Assembly: GCF_001544795.2 (NCBI RefSeq)
Contig: NZ_FCOI02000001.1
Span: forward strand, 248,001 to 312,000
Source: Caballeronia temeraria
GTDB taxonomy: Bacteria; Pseudomonadota; Gammaproteobacteria; Burkholderiales; Burkholderiaceae
DNA: 64,000 nucleotides
Reading direction: 5' to 3'
Position numbers and translations under genes: made by a program. Shown piece after piece: positions 20,363-29,413 of the stretch. The notes under the pieces were generated by a model. That model was not told the origin of the DNA. It made no database searches and saw only the letters and a list, made by a program, of their open reading frames with translations. The stretch's first letter is position 1. Each line of letters opens with the position of its first letter.

Positions 20363-20918
20363 CATCTCCTCCAACCCTGTCAAGAAATAGAACCCAAGTG
20401 CTGCTGTGTGGTTCGATGCGAGCGCACCCAACCGAAAATTGTTTTTCAGAGGAAGGACACGCGCGGGCTGTGGTGCAAGTGACGATTCGCACGTCGTGGG
20501 CGCGAACCTGACGCCGATCCGTCGATCGGTGCCGTTCCTCAGTTTCTTTTGGACTTTTGAAGTAAAACTACTTTTTGCGTACTTCGTTTTGGTACTTTGG
20601 TTACCAATTTAACAAAATACGTTAATACCGCCAAAGAAATTTACGGTTCGGCGCGCGTCTGTGTCAAAAATGCAATGCCCATGTGTCAGCCGCACTACCC
20701 ACAGCATGGGAAACACCCCGCAAAGCCTTATTCCATCAGGGCTTTAGCGCCATGTAGGTTTCGGGGTCAGGTTTGTCGCCTATTGACGCACGTGCGTCGT
20801 GGCGCTAGGTCGGCGAAGGGCGCGAAAGAGGCTGTTACCGTCGCGCCCAGACGCAAAAAAAGCGTCTCACGGACGCTTTTTTTGGAGTGGAAGGTTGCTT
20901 CTGGCAACGGTCGTGCGT
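20363..20918. promoter_or_regulatory. noncoding region upstream of porin copy 2
   Basis: This 556-bp gap is between porin copy 2 and the hisP end. The part at about 20540-20630 aligns by eye with the region upstream of copy 1 (TGAAGTAAAACTACTTTTTG against TGAAGCAGAACTATTTTCTG; CCAATTTAACAAA against TCAATTTGACAAA), so the promoter was duplicated with the gene. 20640-20850 holds nothing I can identify. A bidirectional terminator follows at 20855-20883. Confidence 0.55.
20855..20883. terminator. bidirectional terminator behind hisP
   Basis: AAAAAAAGCGTC-TCACG-GACGCTTTTTTT is a stem flanked by an A-run and a T-run, so it works on both strands. It serves the hisQMP operon, which ends at 20919. 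Confidence 0.85.
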
Positions 20919-21698
20919 TTATTTCAGGCTGCCCGCCAGGAACTGCTTCAGCCGCTCGCTCTTCGTATTGCCGAATACTTTGTCGGGATGGCCTTCTTCC
21001 TCGATGCGCCCCTGATGCAGAAACACGACATGGTTCGACACGTTGCGCGCGAATGCCATCTCGTGCGTGACGACGATCATCGTGCGGCCTTCCTCGGCGA
21101 GCGTCTGCATCACCTTCAGCACTTCGCCGACGAGTTCCGGATCGAGCGCGGAGGTCGGCTCGTCGAAGAGCATGACGTCGGGATGCATCGCGAGCGCGCG
21201 CGCAATGGCCACGCGCTGCTGCTGCCCGCCCGACAGATGCGACGGATACTGCTTCTCCACGCGCGGCGCGAGCCCGACTTTCTCCAGATACATGCGCGCG
21301 CGATCCTCGGCTTCCTTCTTCGTCAGCCCGAGCACGTTCACGGGCGCTTCGATCACGTTCTCCAGCACATTCATGTGCGACCAGAGATTGAAATGCTGGA
21401 AGACCATCGAGAGCTTCGAGCGGACCTGCCGCAATTGCTTCGGGTCCGCCACTTTCAGCGCGCCGGTCTTGTCCTTCAGGGTGCGAACTTCGGCGCCGTC
21501 GACGAAGATGCGCCCCTGGTTCGGCTGTTCGAGGAAGTTGATACAGCGCAGCATCGTGCTTTTGCCCGAACCCGACGAGCCGATGATGCTGATCACGTCG
21601 CCGGCCTTGGCCTTCAGCGACACGCCCTTGAGAACTTCGTTGCTGCCGTACTGCTTGTGAATATCGTCGACGAAAAGCTTGTGCTGCTGGGAAATCAT
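20919..21698 (-). CDS. hisP: basic amino acid ABC importer ATPase, HisP type
   Basis: The 259-residue protein closely follows enteric HisP throughout: [13 protein letters not shown], Walker [10 protein letters not shown] at 40-48, [59 protein letters not shown], and an ending QFLAGSLK. It powers uptake of histidine, arginine, lysine or ornithine through the two permeases upstream. The start ATG 21698 is 25 bp behind hisM. It is the last gene of a three-gene operon. Confidence 0.95.
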   Translation of the reverse strand: MISQQHKLFVDDIHKQYGSNEVLKGVSLKAKAGDVISIIGSSGSGKSTMLRCINFLEQPNQGRIFVDGAEVRTLKDKTGALKVADPKQLRQVRSKLSMVFQHFNLWSHMNVLENVIEAPVNVLGLTKKEAEDRARMYLEKVGLAPRVEKQYPSHLSGGQQQRVAIARALAMHPDVMLFDEPTSALDPELVGEVLKVMQTLAEEGRTMIVVTHEMAFARNVSNHVVFLHQGRIEEEGHPDKVFGNTKSERLKQFLAGSLK

Positions 21699-21723
21699 GA
21701 ACGGTCCTTGAGCGGCGATGGTC

Positions 21724-22437
21724 TTATTTGCCTTGCGGCCGCAAATAAGCGAGCCAGCGATGCTCGGCGCGGCGGAACAGCCACACGAGCGCGAACGAGA
21801 TACAGAGATAGAGCAGGGCGGCGAGGCCGAACGCCTCGAACGACTGATACGTCGCCGAGTTGACGTCGCGCGCGATCTTGAGGATGTCCGGCACGGTCGC
21901 CGTGAATGCGACGGTCGTGGCGTGCAGCATCAGAATCACTTCGTTGCTGTAGTACGGCAGCGCGCGCCGCAGCGCCGACGGAAGAATCACCCGACGATAC
22001 AGCGTGAAGCCCGACATGCCATATGCGCGCGCCGCTTCGATCTCGCCGTAGGGCGTCGCCTTGATCGCGCCGGCGAAAATCTCCGTCGTGTAGGCGCACG
22101 TGTTCAGCGTGAACGCGAGCAGCGTGCAGTTCATGCCGCTGCGGAAGAATTCGGCGAGCAGCATGTGGTCGCGCACAACCTGCAGGCTGTACAGACCCGT
22201 GTAGCAGAGCAGCAGCTGCACATACAGCGGCGTGCCGCGAAACACATACGTATACAGCCACACCGAGCGCGAGAGCAGCTTGTTCTTCGACACCCGCGCG
22301 ACCGCGAGCGGCACCGAAAGACAAAAGCCCAAGCCGATGGAAATGACCAGCAGCCACATCGTGATCGCGAGACCGGTGATGCGGTAGCCGTCGGTGAAGA
22401 GGTAGTTCTTCCAGTATTCCTGGATGATTTCGATCAT
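21724..22437 (-). CDS. hisM: basic amino acid ABC importer permease, HisM type
   Basis: The 237-residue protein begins [19 protein letters not shown], nearly the start of enteric HisM, and has [15 protein letters not shown], the cytoplasmic loop [27 protein letters not shown] (EAA-type) and the closing [12 protein letters not shown]. Five to six helices are predicted. It forms the translocation channel with the HisQ-type partner 27 bp upstream. Confidence 0.94.
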   Translation of the reverse strand: MIEIIQEYWKNYLFTDGYRITGLAITMWLLVISIGLGFCLSVPLAVARVSKNKLLSRSVWLYTYVFRGTPLYVQLLLCYTGLYSLQVVRDHMLLAEFFRSGMNCTLLAFTLNTCAYTTEIFAGAIKATPYGEIEAARAYGMSGFTLYRRVILPSALRRALPYYSNEVILMLHATTVAFTATVPDILKIARDVNSATYQSFEAFGLAALLYLCISFALVWLFRRAEHRWLAYLRPQGK

Positions 22438-22464
22438 GATCCCTGCCGCCCTGTAATGGACCGA

Positions 22465-23151
22465 TTAGAGGTCGGCCTTGCGCACGCCGATGGAATAGCG
22501 CCGCTCCAGCCAGATCAGCACGAGATTCGAGACCGTGGTGATCGCGAGATAGACCGCGCCCGCGAGAAGCGTGAAGAAGAAGAAACGCAGCGTGCCCTTG
22601 CCCGCGTCCTGCGAGGCCTTGACGACATCCGCGAGACCGATGATCGACACGAGCGCCGTCGCCTTGACCATCACCTGCCAGTTGTTGCCGATGCCCGGCA
22701 GCGCGAAACGCATCATCTGCGGAAACATGATGCGCGCGAAGGTCTGCCACGGCGTCATGCCGTAGGCCGCGCCCGCTTCGAGCTGGCCGCGCGGCACGGA
22801 GAGAAACGCGCCGCGGAAGGTTTCGGTGAAATACGCGCCGTAGATGAAGCCGAGCACCAGAATGCCGGCGAGGAACGGGTCGATGTCGATCTGATCCCAG
22901 CCGATCGCGTCGGTGAAGAGGTTCAGCCAGATCTGGATACTGTAGAAAAGCAGCAGCATCAGCACGAGATCGGGCACGCCGCGGATGAGCGTCGTATAGA
23001 CGGTGCCGACACCCGACGCCAGGCGGTTTTTCGACAGCTTCGCCGCCGCGCCGATCAGACCGATCACGAAGGCGAACACGAGCGACAGCACCGCCAGCTT
23101 GACGGTCTGCCAGGTGCCCGCGAGGATCAGCGGGCCGTAGCCTTGCAACAT
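22465..23151 (-). CDS. hisQ: basic amino acid ABC importer permease, HisQ type
   Basis: The 228-residue protein resembles HisQ throughout: TTLIRGVPDLVLMLLLFYSIQIWLN, GIDQIDIDPFLAGI-like WDQIDIDPFLAGI, GFIYGAYFTETFRGAFLSVPRGQLEAGAAYGMT and the end ERRYSIGVRKADL. It is the first gene of the operon. No periplasmic binding protein precedes it, although binding proteins usually head such operons, so the receptor must be encoded elsewhere. Confidence 0.94.
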   Translation of the reverse strand: MLQGYGPLILAGTWQTVKLAVLSLVFAFVIGLIGAAAKLSKNRLASGVGTVYTTLIRGVPDLVLMLLLFYSIQIWLNLFTDAIGWDQIDIDPFLAGILVLGFIYGAYFTETFRGAFLSVPRGQLEAGAAYGMTPWQTFARIMFPQMMRFALPGIGNNWQVMVKATALVSIIGLADVVKASQDAGKGTLRFFFFTLLAGAVYLAITTVSNLVLIWLERRYSIGVRKADL

Positions 23152-23644
23152 GGTGATTCCTTGGTAAGGTGCCTAACGTGCATGGAGCGCGACGAGCGCG
23201 GCGCGCGGCGGTCGTGCGCGCGAAGCGTCCCGGCGGTCGCGCCCGTGGATGACGGCGCGGCGCGCGATGCGAATCTCTTCATGTCTCTCCTCAGCCGATG
23301 ACGCTTTGCTCCGCGCGTTCGACTGTCCCGCTCCGGCCCGCTTCCGCGTGATGCCTAGCGGTCGGTATTCTAGATGGTCAAAATTGCGAGTTGCCGTTGC
23401 CGTTGCCGTTGCTGATCGCCCGATCGACGCGCATTGGCGCATCGCGGACGATTTCCGCCCGGCGCAGCCCGGAAAAGCGCGGTATTTTACCCGAAGCGTG
23501 CGAGCGCGCGAGCGCTTGAGTCGGATGTGTCCGATTAGATGCACCAGCGAAACGATGTAGTGCCGCGGCACGCGTTGTTTCAAAGGGGCGGCGCCCTTAC
23601 ATTCTCTCCATCGCAAAACAACGCCTTGGGCGGGAGCAAACATC
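23152..23644. other. noncoding region between hisQ and the pirin gene
   Basis: This 493-bp gap should hold the leftward promoter of hisQMP and the rightward promoter of the pirin gene. I see no binding-protein gene here. The only notable sequence is a short TTGCCG hexanucleotide repeat at 23391-23412. Confidence 0.5.
23391..23412. repeat. hexanucleotide repeat (TTGCCG), about 3.7 units
   Basis: TTGCCG is repeated three times and followed by TTGC, in noncoding DNA upstream of hisQMP. It is short, and slippage there could change promoter spacing, but that is only a possibility. Confidence 0.7.
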
Positions 23645-24343
23645 ATGTTCGACATTCGCCGCAGCAACGAACGGGGCCACGCAAACCACGGCTGGCTCGA
23701 TTCGTACCACAGCTTTTCGTTCGCCGACTATTACGATCCGGAGCACATGCACTTCGGTGCGCTGCGGGTGATCAACGAAGATCGCGTCGCGGGCGGGCAG
23801 GGTTTCGGTGCGCACGGCCATCGCGACATGGAAATCGTCAGCTACGTGCTCGACGGCGCGCTTGCGCACCGCGACAGCATGGGCAACGGCTCGACGATCC
23901 GTCCCGGCGACGTCCAGCGCATGAGCGCCGGAACCGGCGTGCGCCACAGCGAATTCAACGGTTCGCCGACGGACACCGCCCACTTCCTGCAGATCTGGAT
24001 CATTCCGGATGCCCCGGGCGGTGCGCCCGGCTACGAGGAAAAGCGCTTCGCCGACGATGAAAAGCGCGGCCGTCTGCGCGTGATCGCATCGCCGGAGGGC
24101 ACGGACGGCTCGGTGAAGATCGGCGCGAACGCGCGCATCTTCGCGGGTCTCTTCAATGGCGACGAGCGCGCGGACTTCGACGTGCCGGCCGGCCGCCGCG
24201 TGTATGTGCACGTGGCGCGCGGCGCGGTGACGGTGAACGGCGAGGCGCTCGGCGCGGGCGATGCCGCGAAGCTGGAAGATGTGTCGAAGGTGACGCTCGA
24301 AAAGGGCGACAACGCGGAAGTGCTGCTGTTCGACCTCGCCTGA
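23645..24343 (+). CDS. pirin-family bicupin (YhaK/YhhW type)
   Basis: The 232-residue protein has an N-terminal cupin with RRSNERGHANHGWLDSYHSFSFADYYDP and the metal-site motif GFGAHGHRDMEIVSYVLDGALAHRDS; H-x-H and the following E and H match the four pirin metal ligands. The second cupin (about 140-230) is degenerate, as usual. Some relatives oxidise quercetin; most have no proven substrate. It is a single gene ending in a terminator. Confidence 0.93.
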   Translation: MFDIRRSNERGHANHGWLDSYHSFSFADYYDPEHMHFGALRVINEDRVAGGQGFGAHGHRDMEIVSYVLDGALAHRDSMGNGSTIRPGDVQRMSAGTGVRHSEFNGSPTDTAHFLQIWIIPDAPGGAPGYEEKRFADDEKRGRLRVIASPEGTDGSVKIGANARIFAGLFNGDERADFDVPAGRRVYVHVARGAVTVNGEALGAGDAAKLEDVSKVTLEKGDNAEVLLFDLA

Positions 24344-24360
24344 TTGCCGTCCGGTGTGAC

Positions 24361-24394
24361 AAAGGCCGCGGGGCTTACGCTCCGCGGCCTTTTC
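24361..24394 (+). terminator. terminator of the pirin gene
   Basis: The AAAGGCCGCGG stem with a CTTACG-type loop and CCGCGGCCTTTT lies 18 bp behind the stop. It may also slow transcription arriving from the Spy-like gene on the other strand. Confidence 0.85.
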
Positions 24395-24410
24395 TCATGC
24401 GCCTGCCGCC

Positions 24411-25007
24411 TTACGGCTTGGCGGTGGCCGATGCGCCGGCCGCCGCACCCGGAGTGCTGTCCGGGCCGCCGCGGTGCTTGCCCCAACGCTCATGCATCTT
24501 GTGCTCGTGCTCGCGCATCATCGCGAAGTGCTTCTTGAGCGCCGTACTGACGGTCGTCTTCTGCTGGTCGTTCAGCGAGTTGTAGAAGTTCAGCCACGCC
24601 GTCGCGGTCTGCTCGCGCAGTTGCGCGTTCTGCTGCTCGATCTTCTGGTGCGCCGCGTGCATCGCGTTCAGGTCGAGGATGGGCTGGTCTTCCATCGACT
24701 TCATCTGATCGTGCATCTGTTTGAAGCTTTCGCGCATCTGCTGATGGTTCTGCTTCATGGTCGTGAGCGCGGTCTGCCACAGCTTTTCCTGATCCGCGTT
24801 CAGCTTCAACTGGCCGTGCAGCGCGTCCAGTTGTTTCTGCATGCGCATTTCCATATGGTGGCCGCCGGGACCGCCGGGGCCGCCCATCATGGCCGGGCCG
24901 CCAGCCGGCGGCGCGCTCGGCGCGTCGTTCGTGGCGGCGTAGGCCGTGCCGAACGTCAGCGCGATTGCGGCAGCGGCGGCGGTAAGGATGCGATATTGCT
25001 TGGCCAT
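24411..25007 (-). CDS. Spy/CpxP-like periplasmic chaperone or metal sensor
   Basis: The 198-residue protein has a signal peptide (MAKQYRILTAAAAAIALTFGTAYA), a Gly/Pro/Met/His-rich stretch (GGPAMMGGPGGPGGHHMEMRM, about 37-57, possible metal ligands) and then a long helical part (60-175) with an LTxxQ-like LNADQEKLWQ and a second LNDQQK. This fits the Spy/CpxP fold of envelope-stress proteins. It is divergent from a two-component pair, and the phased repeats between them suggest that the regulator controls it, as CpxR controls cpxP. That regulation is an inference. Confidence 0.8.
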   Translation of the reverse strand: MAKQYRILTAAAAAIALTFGTAYAATNDAPSAPPAGGPAMMGGPGGPGGHHMEMRMQKQLDALHGQLKLNADQEKLWQTALTTMKQNHQQMRESFKQMHDQMKSMEDQPILDLNAMHAAHQKIEQQNAQLREQTATAWLNFYNSLNDQQKTTVSTALKKHFAMMREHEHKMHERWGKHRGGPDSTPGAAAGASATAKP

Positions 25008-25132
25008 CTCGATACTCCCTTGATTGTTTTCGAAGCCGAAGCCGCGAGGCCCTGATCGACGTGTCGTTTGGTGCGTCGAGGTCTTGCGCTTGTCGGTGAA
25101 ACACAGCGTAGGGGTTCGCGGCGGCCCGCGTG

Positions 25133-25195
25133 TTACGGCATGGTTCAGGCTTATTACGCGGGTTTACGCCCCGCTTTCGCCGTAACACCCCGTAA
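25133..25195. promoter_or_regulatory. phased TTACG/CGTAA half-sites, probable response-regulator operator
   Basis: TTACG occurs at 25133, 25154 and 25164, and its complement CGTAA at 25181 and 25191. The spacings are 21, 10 and 10 bp, all whole helical turns, the arrangement that OmpR-family dimers use. The array lies midway between the divergent Spy-like gene (start 25007) and the regulator gene (start 25253). Confidence 0.65.
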
Positions 25196-25252
25196 CCCTT
25201 ATGGCAGGGCTGTCATCAATCGAGGCCTGACTCACGCGCTAAACTCCATCCC

Positions 25253-25975
25253 ATGACTACGCAAATACTTGTCGTCGACGACGACGCCGAACTGCGCGAC
25301 CTTCTGCGCGACTATCTGGTCCGGCAGGGCATCGAGGTCTCGGTGCTGCACGACGCCGGCGGTCTCGAACGCCGCATCGAACGCGAGCGGCCGGATCTCA
25401 TCGTGCTCGATCTGATGATGCCGGGTGTCGACGGGCTGACCGCGCTGAAACAACTGCGCGCGTCCGGCGACGACATCCCCGTCATCATGCTGACCGCGCG
25501 CGCGGATGACGTCGACCGTATCGTCGGACTGGAACTGGGCGCGGACGACTACCTCGGCAAGCCGTTCAATCCGCGCGAACTGCTCGCGCGGGTGCAGGCG
25601 GTGTTGCGCCGCCGCCGCACGATCCCGTCCGCCGCGCCGGAGCAGCGCGAGCCGTATTCGTTCGGCCGCTTCAGGCTGGATTTCCAGTCGCGCACGCTGC
25701 AGCACGACGACAAGCCGCTCACGCTCTCCGGCAGCGAATTCGCGCTTCTCAAGATTTTCGTCAATAACCCGATGCGCACGCTCACGCGCGAGCGCCTGCT
25801 CGAACTGCTGCACGGCCCGGAATACGACGGCACCGACCGCGGCATCGACGTGCAGGTCTGGCGCCTGCGCCGCATCCTGGAAACCGATCCGTCGGCGCCG
25901 CGCTTCATCCAGACGGTGCGGGGGCGCGGTTACGTGTTCGTGCCGGACGGCGAGCAAAATGCGCCGGGCAATTGA
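25253..25975 (+). CDS. OmpR-family response regulator
   Basis: The 240-residue protein has a receiver domain (1-120) with acidic pocket D9-D10-D11, phosphoacceptor D53 (IVLDLMMPG), T in IMLTAR and K in GKPF, and a winged-helix DNA-binding domain (about 138-232) ending IQTVRGRGYVFVP. It is of OmpR type. The sensor kinase gene overlaps its end by 17 bp. Likely targets are the Spy-like gene and its own promoter through the half-sites at 25133-25195. Confidence 0.95.
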   Translation: MTTQILVVDDDAELRDLLRDYLVRQGIEVSVLHDAGGLERRIERERPDLIVLDLMMPGVDGLTALKQLRASGDDIPVIMLTARADDVDRIVGLELGADDYLGKPFNPRELLARVQAVLRRRRTIPSAAPEQREPYSFGRFRLDFQSRTLQHDDKPLTLSGSEFALLKIFVNNPMRTLTRERLLELLHGPEYDGTDRGIDVQVWRLRRILETDPSAPRFIQTVRGRGYVFVPDGEQNAPGN

Positions 25976-27299
25976 TACGCTGTTCGGCCGGCTGGTCGTT
26001 ATCGTCATCGGCATGCTGGTCTTGTCGCATGTCGCGTGGTTCGCGATCATCCGTTTCGAGCGCGACAACGTGCAGACGCGTTTTGCCGTCGAGGAGGCCG
26101 TGTTTCTCGTCGAGGCGGTGCGTCAGCACATCACGAATACGCCCGACCAGCCTTTGCCGCCGCGCGTGCGGCTCGTCGCGCTCAATAGGCCGGACGTGCC
26201 GAAGCAACCCGACGAGGACACGCCGCCGCCGTTGCAGCGCTTTGTCGAAGATCTGAAGGATCGCCTTCCCGACGGCACCGAGGTGCGCCTGAACGAGCCC
26301 GGCGGCCCGCCGAGCGTGTGGGTGCACGGCGCGAAGGACGACGGCTGGATCGTCGTGCCGGTGCAGCCATTACGGCCGCCACGCTCGCGCGACCGCATGC
26401 TCGTGTGGCTCGCGCTGATTTTCTCGACCGCCGTGCTCGCCGCGCTGTGCGGCGCGTGGCAGTTGCAGTATCCGCTGCGCGCGCTCGCGCAGGCGGTCGG
26501 CCGCTTCGGGCGCGGCCAGCCGACGCCGCCGGTGCCGGAGCGCGGCCCGCGCGAATTGCGGCAACTCACGCACGGCTTCAATCAGATGGTCCGCGAAGTC
26601 TCGCAGACGGAGAACGACCGCGCCGTGATGCTCGCGGGCGTCGCGCACGATCTCAAGACGCCGCTCGCGCGCCTGCGTCTGCGCGCCGAAATGATGGACG
26701 ACGAGAAGATGCGCGACGGCGTCGTGCGCGACGTGGACTCGATGGCGCATATCGTCGATCAGTTCCTCGTCTTTGCGCACGATCGCCCGGACGGCAGCGA
26801 GCCGGTGCCCGTCGACGAGCAGTGCGAGCGGATCGTGCGGGCCTATCGCGCGGTGGCGCCGGGCGCGCAGCCGATTCGCCTGAAACTCGAAGCGGGGCCC
26901 GCTTTCGTGCTGCCCGCCGCGTCGCTGGACCGGCTGCTGTCGAATCTGCTGGACAACGCGCATGCGTACGGCGCGCCGCCGGTCGTCATCGAGACGCGGC
27001 GGGAAGCAAAAGGCTGGGTATTGTCCGTGTCCGACCACGGCAGGGGCATCGCGCCGGAGGATCTCATCAAGGCGAGCCGGCCGTTCGTGCGGCTCGATCC
27101 GGCGCGCGGGGGAAGCGGCCACAGCGGGCTCGGGCTCGCGATCGTCGAGCGGCTCGCGCGGCGGGCGGGCGGCGAATGCGAGATCGGCAATCGTGCCGAG
27201 GGCGGATTGCAGGTCGCGATGACCTTTCCGTTCGACACCGCCACGCGGCCGGCGCAGGAACGGCGCGCCGGCCCGCAGCACGAGGAACGCGCGCTGTAA
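25959..27299 (+). CDS. EnvZ-like membrane sensor histidine kinase
   Basis: The 446-residue protein starts at ATG 25959 (MRRAIDTLFGRLVVIVIGML), overlapping the regulator gene. It has TM1 at about 9-28, a periplasmic region (about 35-140), TM2 near 150-168, a HAMP region, the H-box AGVAHDLKTPLARLR with phosphorylated His about 230, and an ATP-binding domain with N-box LSNLLDNAHAYG and G-boxes SDHGRGIAPED and SGHSGLGLAIVERL. The frame is open upstream, but that part overlaps the regulator gene. The signal it senses is unknown; envelope or metal stress is likely given the Spy-like neighbour. Confidence 0.93.
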   Translation: MRRAIDTLFGRLVVIVIGMLVLSHVAWFAIIRFERDNVQTRFAVEEAVFLVEAVRQHITNTPDQPLPPRVRLVALNRPDVPKQPDEDTPPPLQRFVEDLKDRLPDGTEVRLNEPGGPPSVWVHGAKDDGWIVVPVQPLRPPRSRDRMLVWLALIFSTAVLAALCGAWQLQYPLRALAQAVGRFGRGQPTPPVPERGPRELRQLTHGFNQMVREVSQTENDRAVMLAGVAHDLKTPLARLRLRAEMMDDEKMRDGVVRDVDSMAHIVDQFLVFAHDRPDGSEPVPVDEQCERIVRAYRAVAPGAQPIRLKLEAGPAFVLPAASLDRLLSNLLDNAHAYGAPPVVIETRREAKGWVLSVSDHGRGIAPEDLIKASRPFVRLDPARGGSGHSGLGLAIVERLARRAGGECEIGNRAEGGLQVAMTFPFDTATRPAQERRAGPQHEERAL

Positions 27300-27333
27300 T
27301 GGCGCGCTGATAAGGACGAAAGGCGGCGCGGCG

Positions 27334-27597
27334 TCAGTCGAACAGGGTTTCGAGCGCCGAGGCCGCTTCGCTGTCCACCGTGTTGTACGTCACGGTCGAC
27401 GCCTCGAAAATGTAGTGCGTCGTGTACTTGCCGAGGCGCGAGAGAATCTCCTCCTGAATCACTTCGGGCGCGAGATCGATCTTCAGGAACCACGTCGTCG
27501 ACGACAGCCGCGTCTGAAAAGAGCCGTACTCGGCGAGCAGGTGGTCGAACGTTTCTGCGTCCTGATCCCGGCACACAATGACCAGATTTCCCTTCAT
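27334..27597 (-). CDS. small conserved-looking protein of unknown function
   Basis: This 87-residue soluble protein (MKGNLVIVCRDQDAETFDHLL...) has a good ribosome-binding site (GGGAGG before ATG 27597) and codon usage like its neighbours. Alternating predicted strands and helices (LVIVCRD, FDHLLAEYG, TWFLKIDL, EVIQEEILSRLG, THYIFEAST) suggest one ferredoxin-like alpha/beta unit. I do not recognise the family. It lies between the kinase gene and the diguanylate cyclase and is probably its own short transcript. Confidence 0.7.
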   Translation of the reverse strand: MKGNLVIVCRDQDAETFDHLLAEYGSFQTRLSSTTWFLKIDLAPEVIQEEILSRLGKYTTHYIFEASTVTYNTVDSEAASALETLFD

Positions 27598-27727
27598 GCA
27601 ATCCTCCCGATTCACGCCAGCGGCATTCGATTTCGAACAACGATGATACCTGCGCGATGCGTTGCGCGTCGCGACAGCCGGACGAACGCGCGGTGACTCG
27701 ACGCGCCGATGCGTCGCTCGAGGCCGC

Positions 27728-29413
27728 CTACTTGCCGGCGAGCGTGTCTTCGGGATGCCGCGCCGACGGGCCGGGATCGGCGGGGCGCACTTCGCTGCGG
27801 TCGCGTCCGCGCGATTTGGCCTCGTAGAGCGCGAGGTCGGCGCGGGAGAGAATCCATTCGAGCGCGTCGTCGGGCGCGAGCTCCGTGATGCCGATGGACA
27901 CCGACAGCGCGGCATCGTCCGGCAAATGCGCGCAATGCTCGTGATGAAAGCGCTTCCTCAGGCGTTCGAGCACGGCCTGAGCGTCGGCGAGCGCGGTTTG
28001 CGGCAGCAGAATGCCGAATTCCTCGCCACCGAGCCGCCCGATCGCATCGCTCGGACGAAGCTGCGCGCGGCACACTTCGACGAAATGTTCGAGCGCGCGA
28101 TCGCCCGACGCGTGACCGAAGCGGTCGTTGATCTGCTTGAAGTGATCGAGATCGGCGATCGCGACCGACAGCGGCGTGCCGACCGAACGCGCAAGCTCCA
28201 CTTCGTGACGCAGCGTGTCGAGGAAATAGCGCCGGGAGAGGGCGCCTGTCAGCGCGTCATGCCGCGCTTCGGCTGACAGCAGCGTATTGGCCGACTGCAA
28301 CTGCTCGGCGAGATCGCGGGTTGCGCGGTGCAGCCGGCGTTCGCGCGAGTACGACGTCGCGATCACGATGGCGAGCGTCACGACGCCGAGCATCGTCAGA
28401 AACACGAGGAAGCGGTCGCGGCTGTGATTGCGGCTGATTTCCGGCCAGCTCGTGAGCGGATGCACGATATGCGCCGACAGCCCCGAGTTGAGGCCGGTGC
28501 GCTCGTCGTAGAGCGAGGGCACGTTGCTGCCGTTGGCGGCGTAGAAGGTCTGCGCGAGCGAGGGCGCGAGCCAGTGCTCGGACGCGCGCATCTGTTCGCC
28601 GATGTGCGACACGCGCAGTTCCGGGAACGACTCGCGCCGGTAATGCTCGACGCGCTCGCGCTCGGTCATGCGTGCGACGGGCGCATTGGGCATCGCCTGG
28701 TATTCGAGCCGGCCGTCGTGCGCCATCACGACGACGCCGTTCTCGTCGGTCACGAAGGTGCCGGCGCGCGAGACCCAGTGCCGCAGCCGGTCGATGCTCA
28801 CTTTGGCGATCACCGCGCCGACGAGGATGCCGTCATCGTAGGCGGGCGCCGCGATGAAAATGCCCGGCTCGCCGGAAAGCCGTCCGACGCCGTACATTTC
28901 GACGAAGCCGCCCAGCAGCGCCCGCGCGACATAGCCGCGAGCGCTCATGTCGTAGCCGATGAAGCTGTTGTCGTCGTCGGCGTTGCTCGACGCAATGCAG
29001 AAGCCGCGTTCGTTGACGAGCCAGATGGAGTCGAGGCCGGAAAAGCCCTGTGCGTCGTGCAGGAAGTGGTTGACCTTCTCGAGCGCGGGGCGCGCGGTCC
29101 AGTCGGTGCGGCGTTCGAGTTCCGTCCCGGCAGGGTTCGAGGCATAATTCCGCGACTCCGCGAGCGCACGCTGCGTGAGATCCATCTGCGCGAGCGTGGC
29201 GGGAATGGCGCGCGACATCGCCAGATCGCTCGCGATGATCTGCGCCATGTTGTCGACGATCGACGCCGCCATCTGGCGCTCGGTGCGCACGGTCGCCGTC
29301 ATCTCCTGTTGTACCATTCGGTCCGACAACAAGCCGGCGGCGATCCAGCACGCGAACGCCAGCACAGCGATGCCGAGCGTCGCGATCACACGGTGCAGGA
29401 TGAGCTTGTTCAT
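27728..29413 (-). CDS. membrane diguanylate cyclase with periplasmic dCache-like sensor
   Basis: The 561-residue protein has TM1 at about 6-28, a periplasmic sensor of about 280 residues with PAS/Cache features (SIWLVNERGFCIASSN, FVTDENGVVVMAHDG), TM2 near 310-330 (FLVFLTMLGVVTLAIVIATS), and a GGDEF domain with GGEEF at 462-466. RPSD at 453-456, exactly five residues before it, is an intact c-di-GMP inhibitory site. It should make c-di-GMP in response to an external ligand. ATG 29413 was chosen because the hydrophobic anchor starts there; no strong ribosome-binding site is seen. Confidence 0.92.
   Translation of the reverse strand: MNKLILHRVIATLGIAVLAFACWIAAGLLSDRMVQQEMTATVRTERQMAASIVDNMAQIIASDLAMSRAIPATLAQMDLTQRALAESRNYASNPAGTELERRTDWTARPALEKVNHFLHDAQGFSGLDSIWLVNERGFCIASSNADDDNSFIGYDMSARGYVARALLGGFVEMYGVGRLSGEPGIFIAAPAYDDGILVGAVIAKVSIDRLRHWVSRAGTFVTDENGVVVMAHDGRLEYQAMPNAPVARMTERERVEHYRRESFPELRVSHIGEQMRASEHWLAPSLAQTFYAANGSNVPSLYDERTGLNSGLSAHIVHPLTSWPEISRNHSRDRFLVFLTMLGVVTLAIVIATSYSRERRLHRATRDLAEQLQSANTLLSAEARHDALTGALSRRYFLDTLRHEVELARSVGTPLSVAIADLDHFKQINDRFGHASGDRALEHFVEVCRAQLRPSDAIGRLGGEEFGILLPQTALADAQAVLERLRKRFHHEHCAHLPDDAALSVSIGITELAPDDALEWILSRADLALYEAKSRGRDRSEVRPADPGPSARHPEDTLAGK

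Noticed and set aside
23391..23412. TTGCCG repeats as a CRISPR or phase-variation tract
   Set aside because: Too few and too short units for CRISPR, no spacers and no cas genes; phase variation has no supporting frame.
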